The position numbers were made by a program, and so were the translations under genes. DNA of 64,000 nt from positions 62,001 through 126,000 of the forward strand of contig JAFEAM010000017.1 of the NCBI GenBank assembly GCA_018266395.1, given 5' to 3'. Of the stretch, positions 57,709 to 64,000 are shown piece by piece (the stretch's first letter is position 1; every line of letters starts with the position of its first letter). Under the pieces are notes generated by a model. That model was not told the origin of the DNA. It was given only the letters and a program-made list of their open reading frames with translations, and did no database searches. The stretch comes from Bacteroidota bacterium. GTDB lineage: Bacteria > Bacteroidota > Bacteroidia > Cytophagales > Cyclobacteriaceae.

Positions 57709-58428
57709 ATGACGCACACATATGTAGTGAAAGGCGTGACCTGCGAGGGCTGTGTTGCTAAAGTAAAGAGCAAGCTGCTGATGCATCCCGACGTATCATC
57801 AGCAGACGTCAAGCTGCAAAATCAGAAGACAACAATTACAATGCAAAGACATTTGACTGTTGACGAACTGCAGGAGGCAATCGGAAGGGGCACAAAGTAT
57901 CAGATAAGCGCCGACGCAACAGATCACTCGCATGCGGAACTCAAAGATTCCCACAAGTCGTGGCTCGCAACATATAAACCATTGCTGATCATTGCAGCCT
58001 TCATCGGGAGTGTTTCCATCCTGACTTCAAGTGCGCATGTAGGTATAGCGATGAACAATTTTATGGCAGGATTCTTCCTGGTATTCTCTTTCTTCAAGTT
58101 CCTTGATCTGAAGGCATTTGCTTCAAGCTACGCGATGTACGATGTCCTTACCAAGAAACTTCCGGTCTATGGATACGTCTACCCCTTCATTGAATTAGCT
58201 TTGGGATTGGCCTTTCTTACTGGATTCAACCCGATTGTGACGAACTGGACAACGCTGATTGTTATGGGATTCAGCAGCATTGGAGTAATTCAAAGTGTGG
58301 TGAGTAAACAAAAGATTCGTTGTGCCTGTCTTGGTGCGGTATTTAACTTGCCCATGAGCACTGTCACAATTGTCGAGGATGCGCTCATGGTTGCAATGTC
58401 CGGGTTATTGTTAATTGGTGTACATTGA
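57709..58428 (+). CDS. HMA domain fused to MauE/DoxX-like membrane domain
   Basis: 239 residues from the ATG at 57709; a GTG at 57682 is less likely. Residues 1-70 are an HMA domain with VTCEGC (GVTCEGCVAKVKSKLL). Residues 85-239 are four membrane helices of the MauE/DoxX type (FMAGFFLVFSFFKFLDL, VYPFIELALGLAFLTGF, CACLGAVFNLPMSTVTIVEDAL). The CACLG pair is reminiscent of redox-active thiols in MauE proteins. The design suggests metal or redox coupling across the membrane. Its stop overlaps a possible start of the next gene. Confidence 0.7.
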   Translation: MTHTYVVKGVTCEGCVAKVKSKLLMHPDVSSADVKLQNQKTTITMQRHLTVDELQEAIGRGTKYQISADATDHSHAELKDSHKSWLATYKPLLIIAAFIGSVSILTSSAHVGIAMNNFMAGFFLVFSFFKFLDLKAFASSYAMYDVLTKKLPVYGYVYPFIELALGLAFLTGFNPIVTNWTTLIVMGFSSIGVIQSVVSKQKIRCACLGAVFNLPMSTVTIVEDALMVAMSGLLLIGVH

Positions 58429-58432
58429 TTCA

Positions 58433-59140
58433 ATGATGGTGCGACTAGCTCTGATATTTGTGCTCGGAATTTTCTCCTTCGCTGTGGACGTCCAGCCATA
58501 CAAAGTCTTTGTCGCCGGCGAGATGCGAAGGATCATGCAAAGAGGCGAGTTGTCGCCTGTCATCAAACTGGATACAATCAAAGGTAAGCACACGTTCGGA
58601 CTTGGCCCAGCGGCTTGGCTGAAGGGTGAAATAATCTTGCTTGACGGAGTATCTCATGTATCGTACCTCGACAATGACAAGATCGTAACGATGCAAACAC
58701 CGGATGCAGAGGCGTCAATGTTCGTTTATGTATCGATTGCTAATTGGCAGATAATCCAAATGGATGAGCCGGTTAATAATATGGAATCTTTAGAATTGAT
58801 TGTAGAAAAGATCGCGCAACAAAAGGGACTTGACCTTACCCAACCAGTACCGTTCAAGATCATCGTGTCGAAGGAAACTTTGTCCTATCATGTGATTGAC
58901 TGGAAAGAAGGAACGCCTCACACCACGGCAACTCATAAAAGGTTTGCAAAAATCGGGAGGCTGAACAACGAACCCGTTACCATTGTAGGTTTTTATTCCT
59001 CAAGTCATCAGGGCATAATTACTCCGCACACATCGAAAATTCATGCACACTTTCTTGGCGGCAGTGAACAAGTTGTGGGCCATGTCGATGATATTAAAAT
59101 TGAAAATGGATACAAACTTAGCTTTCCAAAGATCAAATGA
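58433..59140 (+). CDS. Acetolactate decarboxylase-like exported protein
   Basis: About 235 residues from the ATG at 58433. A signal-like helix (LALIFVLGIFSFAVD) precedes the BudA/AlsD-type domain: LGPAAWLKGEIILLDG near the start, and SKIHAHFLGGSEQVVGHVDDI with the three metal-ligand histidines near the end. The family decarboxylates acetolactate to acetoin with zinc. A signal peptide and the metal-island setting are unusual, so the domain may have a changed role, such as metal-related binding. It follows the HMA-MauE gene by four bases. Confidence 0.65.
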   Translation: MMVRLALIFVLGIFSFAVDVQPYKVFVAGEMRRIMQRGELSPVIKLDTIKGKHTFGLGPAAWLKGEIILLDGVSHVSYLDNDKIVTMQTPDAEASMFVYVSIANWQIIQMDEPVNNMESLELIVEKIAQQKGLDLTQPVPFKIIVSKETLSYHVIDWKEGTPHTTATHKRFAKIGRLNNEPVTIVGFYSSSHQGIITPHTSKIHAHFLGGSEQVVGHVDDIKIENGYKLSFPKIK

Positions 59141-59230
59141 AGACTATGCTTTCAACGCGAAAACCTGCCATTTTGAACTGGTTTTTAGATATTTACAGAC
59201 GGGTATCAACTTATAACGCCGAAAATGCGT

Positions 59231-59238
59231 TAGATTTG
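59231..59238 (+). promoter_or_regulatory. -7 element TAGATTTG for the HYC_CC_PP-like gene
   Basis: TAGATTTG matches TAnnTTTG and ends eight bases before the ATG at 59247, implying a very short leader as for other genes in this window. Confidence 0.4.
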
Positions 59239-59246
59239 AATTGTCA

Positions 59247-59654
59247 ATGAGCCTTTTGCGACCGACTATATCGATGATCTTTGCTCTCCTGGTGATATTC
59301 TCCAGCAGCAACTTCATGGTCGGCCTGCACATCTGTGCAGGGCAAATTCAAAATATTGCATTGTTTGGAAAAGCCGACGGCTGCGAGAAGGAGAAGAAAC
59401 TTCCAGCTTGTCATAGACACGAATCGATGCCTTGCTGCCAGGATGAAACGATCATCCATGATGCAGATGATTTTCAGGCAAACCCGGTTCAACTGGATTT
59501 TACATCTCATGCAACGTTCGAAGTAATTGAGCCCGCAGTTATTCTATCTGAGGTTATATCCTCTACGGCTGTTTCCTCACCACGATATTACAACTACGAT
59601 CCACCTTTGCGATCTTGCGACCTGACGGTCGCGTTCCAATCCTTTCTTATTTGA
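59247..59654 (+). CDS. HYC_CC_PP-family exported protein
   Basis: 135 residues. A signal helix (ISMIFALLVIFSSSNFMVGL) is followed by HICAGQ (the H-x-C), then KLPACHRHESMPCCQDE with the CC pair, and YDPPLR near the end (PP). These three landmarks define the HYC_CC_PP family of Bacteroidota, found beside metal efflux genes. The Cys/His clusters probably bind copper or another thiophilic metal in the periplasm. It precedes the second RND pump. Confidence 0.75.
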   Translation: MSLLRPTISMIFALLVIFSSSNFMVGLHICAGQIQNIALFGKADGCEKEKKLPACHRHESMPCCQDETIIHDADDFQANPVQLDFTSHATFEVIEPAVILSEVISSTAVSSPRYYNYDPPLRSCDLTVAFQSFLI

Positions 59655-59759
59655 TTTTATAGCTGTCGAAAGTAACGGCCAGTTATTTCATTAACTGATC
59701 GACGCTTTCACTTTTTGTTTGTGGGCATTTCATGCTCGTCATTCAACTCATTTTCAGCT

Positions 59760-61046
59760 ATGATTCAGAACTTAATATCTATATCACTACGCAATAAATT
59801 TTTCGTGCTGTTGATCGCGGCAGGTCTGTTTGCATGGGGGATTTATTCCGTGCAAACCAATAAGATCGACGCCATCCCGGACTTGTCGGAGAACCAGGTC
59901 ATTGTATTCACAGAGTGGATGGGCCGCAGTCCTCAGATCATCGAGGACCAGATCACGTATCCGCTCCTCACCAATCTACAGGGTTTACCGAAGGTGAAGT
60001 ACGTCCGTGGCGCATCGATGTTCGGAATGAGCTTTATCTATGTCATTTTCAATGACGATGTGGATGTCTATTGGGCGAGACAACGAGTACTGGAAAGACT
60101 CAATTCTGCGAACCAAATGCTTCCGTCAGGTGTGACGCCAACGCTGGGTCCTGATGGCACCGGTGTTGGTCACATACTCTGGTATACGCTCGATGCACCT
60201 GAGATGGATTTAGGTGAACTACGTGCCGTACAAGATTGGTACGTGAAGTTTGCTTTGCAAAATGTTCCTGGCGTTAGCGAAGTAGCGTCCTTCGGCGGAT
60301 TTGAAAAAGAGTACCAGGTTACGGTCGATCCCAACAAGCTTACCTATTTCAACCTGTCCATACCGGAGGTCATTCAGGCGGTCCGTAACAACAACAATGA
60401 GGCTGGCGGGCGAAAGTTCGAATTGAGCGACATCGGGTATATCATTAAAACCACAGGCTATCTCCAGTCAATACAGGACATCGAATCCATTCCACTAAAA
60501 AGCGAGAACGCTACGCCAATCCGGATTAAGGATATCGGTACCGTTCAAATGACCGGAGAAACAAGACTTGGAATATTTGATCTCAATGGAGAGGGAGAAA
60601 CAGTTGGAGGCATCGTCGTCATGCGGTACGGTGAAAATGCCGATGAGGTAATTAATACGGTGAAAGCAAAGATGGGCGAAGTTGCCAAGGGTCTTCCCGA
60701 TGGAATGAAATTCAACATCGTCTACGACAGAAGCGGACTGATAGAAGAATCAGTATCATCTATCAAAAGGACATTGATCGAAGAAATGATTGTTGTGTCG
60801 TTGGTGGTCATCCTGTTCCTGTTTCATTGGCGGAGCGCGATCAGCATCATCATCCAGATACCGATCACCATTGCCACCAGTTTTATCCTTCTGAATGCAT
60901 TCGGAATATCATCCAACATCATGTCGTTGACTGGTATTGCACTCGCGATTGGCGTGATCGTCGACAATGGAATTATCATGGCTGAGAACTCGTATCGAAA
61001 TCTGGCAATAAGACAGGAAGAACTGAATAAACAATTAAAGGACTAG
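59760..61046 (+). CDS. CusA-type RND pump, N-terminal half (split gene)
   Basis: 428 residues from the ATG at 59760. TM1 and IDAIPDLSENQVIV are followed by FTEWMGRSPQIIEDQITYPL and VRGASMFGMSFIYVIF, the CusA signature of Cu/Ag pumps. The first porter half and TM2-TM4 (ALAIGVIVDNGIIMAENSYRNL) are complete. The frame ends at a TAG (61044-61046) in the cytosolic loop after TM4, where other CusA proteins continue. The second half starts two bases later in a different frame. Either the gene was broken by a single-base change, or two polypeptides assemble. Confidence 0.8.
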   Translation: MIQNLISISLRNKFFVLLIAAGLFAWGIYSVQTNKIDAIPDLSENQVIVFTEWMGRSPQIIEDQITYPLLTNLQGLPKVKYVRGASMFGMSFIYVIFNDDVDVYWARQRVLERLNSANQMLPSGVTPTLGPDGTGVGHILWYTLDAPEMDLGELRAVQDWYVKFALQNVPGVSEVASFGGFEKEYQVTVDPNKLTYFNLSIPEVIQAVRNNNNEAGGRKFELSDIGYIIKTTGYLQSIQDIESIPLKSENATPIRIKDIGTVQMTGETRLGIFDLNGEGETVGGIVVMRYGENADEVINTVKAKMGEVAKGLPDGMKFNIVYDRSGLIEESVSSIKRTLIEEMIVVSLVVILFLFHWRSAISIIIQIPITIATSFILLNAFGISSNIMSLTGIALAIGVIVDNGIIMAENSYRNLAIRQEELNKQLKD

Positions 61047-61048
61047 TT

Positions 61049-62974
61049 ATGATACTCAAAAGAAGGAAGGACTATGTCGAAATACCGCGCGAAGAGCGGG
61101 AGGCTATTATTGAAAAGTCAAGCAAGCAGGTCTCACGAGGTGTATTTTATTCGACGGTGATCATCATTACTTCGTTCCTGCCAGTGTTCATGCTTACCGG
61201 GCAGGAGGGCAAGTTGTTCCACCCGCTAGCGTACACAAAAACGTTTATCCTCATCGTCGACGCGATACTGGTGATCACGCTTGCTCCCGTGATGATCTCG
61301 CTTTTTATGCGTGGGAAGTTCAAGAATGAAAAGGCCAACCCGCTTACAAGAGTGCTTGAGAATATTTACGAGCCTGTGATCCGGGCGTGTTTGAATTGGA
61401 GAAAGACCACCATTGGTATCAACATTCTCGCGCTTGCTATTAGCGTTCCGTTGCTTATCAGCCTTGGAAGCGAGTTCATGCCTCCGTTGGACGAGCAATC
61501 AATCCTGTTCATGCCGGTAACACTGCCTGACGTTTCTAATTCTGAGATCAAACGCATTCTCCAGGTTCAGGACAAGATCATAAAATCCGTTCCAGAAGTT
61601 GAGCAGGTATTGGGCAAGGCTGGCCGCGCCAGCACTGCCACAGACAATTCCCCGATCAGCATGATTGAGACGATCATCATGCTCAAGCCCAAGTCGGAAT
61701 GGAGACAAGGAAAGACCAAAGCTGACATCGTGAATGAATTAGATGCCAAGCTTCAGATTCCCGGAGTAGTGAATGGGTGGACGCAGCCGATCATTAACCG
61801 CATTAACATGCTCGCGACCGGCATCCGGACCGATGTCGGTGTTAAGATTCATGGTCAGAATCTCGATTCGATCTATACCGTTTCGCAGCGCGTAAAAAAA
61901 TTATTGGAAGATGTACCGGGAGTTAAAGACTTGTATGTCGAACCAATTACGGGTGGAAAGTACCTGGTGATTGATATAGACAAGGATAAGCTTGGTCGAT
62001 ACGGACTTGGTGTTGAGGATGTGAATATGATCGTTGAAACGGCGATCGGCGGAACATCGCTGGCCAACACGATCGAGGGTCGGCAAAGATTTTCGATAAA
62101 CCTCCGATTACCGCAGGACTATCGCAACAGCATAGAACGTCTTAAAAGGATTCCGATAAAAACGCCGGGCCTTGGCACGATCCCGCTTTCATCCGTGGCC
62201 GAGTTCAGATTCGAAGATGGACCCCCGATGATCCAGTCTGATAATGCGATGTTACGGGGAGCGGTTCTTTTCAACGTTCGCGAAAGAGATTTGGGAAGCA
62301 CAGTTCAACAAGCAATTGAAAAAGTCAATTCACAGCTTGGCGAGTTGCCCAATGGATACTTCATCGAATGGAGCGGTCAGTATGAAAACCTGATCCGTGG
62401 AAAACGTACGCTCGCATTCATCGCACCTGTCGTGCTGCTGATCATTTTTCTATCGCTTTACCTGGCTTTCAAATCTATACGCGAAGCATTCCTGAGTCTT
62501 ATCACTATTCCTTTTGCCCTTATCGGCGGCGCTTATATCATTTACTTCTATGGAGTCCATTTGTCTGTTGCCGTAGCCGTGGGATTCATCGCCCTTTTCG
62601 GCATTGCAGTAGAGACAGGTGTTGTAATGGTAATCTATCTCAATGACGCGATGCAGCAACTTGTTGCATTAAAAGGAAATTCAAGCGATACAATTACGAA
62701 GGAAGATTTAAGGGAATACGTCATCCATGGTGCCGCGAAAAGACTGCGCCCCAAGCTGATGACCGTGTGTGTCGCGTTGTTCGGACTTATTCCCGTGTTG
62801 TGGTCTACGGGCGTTGGCAGTGATGTAATGAAGCCGATAGTCCTGCCAATGATTGGAGGAGTGCTGACCTCATCGACACACATCCTTTTGGTAACTCCAC
62901 TGATCTTTCTGTTAACAAAGGAATATGAATTGAGAAAATTCGGAAAACTAGAGATCCATGATGTCAAGCACTAG
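61049..62974 (+). CDS. CusA-type RND pump, C-terminal half (split gene)
   Basis: 641 residues beginning MILKRRKDYVEIPREERE, the usual continuation of the CusA cytosolic loop, then TM5-TM6 (VFYSTVIIITSFLPVF, AYTKTFILIVDAILVITLAPVMI). The second porter half with a PPLDEQSILFMPVTLPD start and the last helices (FIALFGIAVETGVVMVIYL) complete the pump. The ATG lies two bases after the first half's stop (TAG-TT-ATG), allowing coupled re-initiation. All parts needed for an RND pump are present across the two frames. Confidence 0.8.
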   Translation: MILKRRKDYVEIPREEREAIIEKSSKQVSRGVFYSTVIIITSFLPVFMLTGQEGKLFHPLAYTKTFILIVDAILVITLAPVMISLFMRGKFKNEKANPLTRVLENIYEPVIRACLNWRKTTIGINILALAISVPLLISLGSEFMPPLDEQSILFMPVTLPDVSNSEIKRILQVQDKIIKSVPEVEQVLGKAGRASTATDNSPISMIETIIMLKPKSEWRQGKTKADIVNELDAKLQIPGVVNGWTQPIINRINMLATGIRTDVGVKIHGQNLDSIYTVSQRVKKLLEDVPGVKDLYVEPITGGKYLVIDIDKDKLGRYGLGVEDVNMIVETAIGGTSLANTIEGRQRFSINLRLPQDYRNSIERLKRIPIKTPGLGTIPLSSVAEFRFEDGPPMIQSDNAMLRGAVLFNVRERDLGSTVQQAIEKVNSQLGELPNGYFIEWSGQYENLIRGKRTLAFIAPVVLLIIFLSLYLAFKSIREAFLSLITIPFALIGGAYIIYFYGVHLSVAVAVGFIALFGIAVETGVVMVIYLNDAMQQLVALKGNSSDTITKEDLREYVIHGAAKRLRPKLMTVCVALFGLIPVLWSTGVGSDVMKPIVLPMIGGVLTSSTHILLVTPLIFLLTKEYELRKFGKLEIHDVKH

Positions 62975-64000
62975 AACATTACTCGCAATAGTATCGGTGT
63001 TGGTCACTTTTAGTGTCCACGCACAGCGTCCATTTTCTCTCGACAGCGTGCTTTCAGTTGTGAAGAACAACAACCCGATGTTACAGGTCTATAAATCCCG
63101 GGCGGAAGCGATGGGGTCGTATGCAAAGGGTGCAAGAAGCCTGATGGCACCGGAAGCCGGGGGAGGTTTATGGATGTTGCCTTACAGCAAAGTCGATGAT
63201 CCCCGTGATCGCGGGCAGATCATGCTGTCAGTTCAACAAAAATTCACCAATCCATCGAAGCTCCGGGCTAACCAGGGCTACCTGGAGTCGAAGGCCGGTA
63301 TCGAGCGGGCTGGCGAAGCATTTACTTTCAATGAGTTGAGAGCCGTGGCAAAATCTGCGTATTACCGCTGGATCGTGCTCGAAAAGAAAAAAGTTGTTCT
63401 AAAGCAAAACGAGGAGATCATTACCCTGATGTTAAAGATTGCCCAGCTCAGGTATCCTTACAATCAAAGCAAGCTTGGAAATATCTACAAGGCAGAAGGG
63501 CGCCTTCAGGAAACGAGGAACATGATATTGATGAATGAAAATCAGATCACTCAACAAAATATCATGCTGGATCAGCTTATGAATATCCCGAAAGACATTC
63601 GCTTCTCGATTGATACGACCTATACGCCTCAGTTTGTTCCAGAGCCTGTCGACACTACGTCAATCGCCGAACGAAGGAGTGACGTCCGACGGATCGAAAG
63701 GAGCATCCAGTCCATGAGGTTGAACCAGGCGCTGGAAAAATACCAATCAAGACCTGACTTCAATCTGAGCTTCAATCACATGTTCGCGAGAAGCAAGGAA
63801 ATGCCCAATCAATTTATGTTGCTTGGGATGGTTTCAATACCTATCGCTCCATGGTCATCAAAAATGTACAAAGCAAACATTGAAGGAATGGGCAAGGAAA
63901 TCGAAGCTATGAAGATTGAGCGGAGCGCAATCATCAATGAAACGCAAGGAATGACGGCTGCAATGGCTGTTGAGATTGCTTCCCTGAAAAAGCAAATAGA
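62958..64000 (+). CDS. TolC-family outer-membrane protein, 3' end beyond window
   Basis: 347 residues are visible from the ATG at 62958; a second ATG follows at 62961. A signal peptide (LLAIVSVLVTFSVHAQ) and the start RPFSLDSVLSVVKNNNPML are followed by a long helical hairpin with LRAVAKSAYYRWIVLEKKKVVLKQNEEI and KLGNIYKAEGRLQETRNM. This is the CusC/TolC architecture. It overlaps the C-terminal pump half by 17 bases and is the outer-membrane channel of the second efflux system. The C-terminus is cut by the window. Confidence 0.85.
   Translation, partial: MMSSTRTLLAIVSVLVTFSVHAQRPFSLDSVLSVVKNNNPMLQVYKSRAEAMGSYAKGARSLMAPEAGGGLWMLPYSKVDDPRDRGQIMLSVQQKFTNPSKLRANQGYLESKAGIERAGEAFTFNELRAVAKSAYYRWIVLEKKKVVLKQNEEIITLMLKIAQLRYPYNQSKLGNIYKAEGRLQETRNMILMNENQITQQNIMLDQLMNIPKDIRFSIDTTYTPQFVPEPVDTTSIAERRSDVRRIERSIQSMRLNQALEKYQSRPDFNLSFNHMFARSKEMPNQFMLLGMVSIPIAPWSSKMYKANIEGMGKEIEAMKIERSAIINETQGMTAAMAVEIASLKKQI

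Larger units (their letters stand above)
5740..64000. mobile_element. Integrative and conjugative element (ICE), right end outside window
   Basis: The element starts in the 3' end of tRNA-Pro. It carries a tyrosine integrase next to the tRNA, Xis-like HTH (19733), MobC (20212), relaxase (20601), VirD4-type coupling protein (21832), RteC (23771) and a Bacteroidota-type tra operon (30740-41944). Cargo fills the gaps: mercury-type operon, defence genes and a large metal-efflux island. I looked for a second copy of the tRNA 3' end in the window and saw none, so the right boundary is beyond 64000. The left boundary is inferred from the tRNA and integrase, not from a repeat pair. Confidence 0.8.

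Noticed and set aside
61020..61060. Programmed frameshift in the split CusA gene
   Set aside because: I looked for an X-XXY-YYZ slippery heptamer before the TAG and found none. Re-initiation or mutation is simpler.
5740..64000. A second copy of the tRNA-Pro 3' end marking the right ICE boundary
   Set aside because: Scanning for TACTCACCCCGA-like sequence gave no match in the window. The boundary must lie further right.
1..64000. CRISPR arrays or insertion sequences
   Set aside because: No regularly spaced direct repeats and no transposase-like protein were seen.

Overview
The window looks like Bacteroidota DNA, probably Cytophagales-like. The signs are the Bacteroidota-type conjugation genes (TraE/DUF4134, TraF/DUF4133, TraG, TraJ, TraK, TraM, TraN, RteC), a Bacteroidota arm-domain tyrosine integrase, many lipoproteins, and several TAnnTTTG -7 promoter elements close to start codons. 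The genus cannot be read from the sequence alone.

Layout. (1) 1-5752 reads as host chromosome: an ArsR-type regulator with a YjjG-like nucleotidase, a carboxypeptidase-regulatory-like protein, the beta-helix lipoprotein/diheme cytochrome pair, a Tyr/Gly-rich secreted protein, and a tRNA-Pro. (2) From the 3' end of that tRNA to beyond the right edge lies a large integrative and conjugative element (ICE) of more than 58 kb. It begins with a tyrosine integrase (6014-7261). (3) 7289-19624 is cargo and regulation: methyltransferase, AraC regulator, ABC-type permease, an ArsR-controlled mercury-type operon with a MerT-HMA-thioredoxin fusion, GNAT, a membrane LuxR-type regulator, an RteC-like protein, and a helical protein plus trypsin-like protease pair. 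(4) 19733-24580 is the excision and mobilization block: Xis-like HTH, MobC, relaxase, VirD4-type coupling protein, RteC. (5) 24586-30619 is a defence island: a SIR2-like DUF4917 protein, a SPARDA-type short Argonaute system (DUF4365/DREN-APAZ plus short pAgo), and an opposite-strand PIN plus DUF2971 pair. (6) 30740-41944 is the tra operon, closed by a strong terminator. (7) 42096-44222 is an unrecognised three-gene operon (nuclease-like protein, HEPN-like protein, small protein), the best candidate here for an undescribed defence system. (8) 44297-47408 holds an XRE repressor with an obvious operator, an operon with a cytosolic DUF2807 protein and a region-2-only sigma-like protein, and small unknowns. 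(9) 47586 to the right edge is a metal-resistance island: DUF6660, CzcA-type RND pump, TolC, adaptor, NicO/UreH-like protein, P1B ATPase, HMA-AraC regulator, HMA-MauE protein, acetolactate decarboxylase-like protein, HYC_CC_PP-like protein, a second CusA-type pump split in two, and a truncated TolC.

How it fits together. The integrase, Xis, MobC, relaxase, coupling protein and Tra channel would move the element between hosts. RteC-like and HTH proteins, together with several palindromes near them, probably control excision and transfer. The cargo gives two kinds of benefit: metal efflux, and defence against other mobile DNA placed at boundaries between conserved ICE modules. The right end of the element, with the second att site, lies outside the window. 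All functions are read from sequence motifs and family knowledge; no database search was run.
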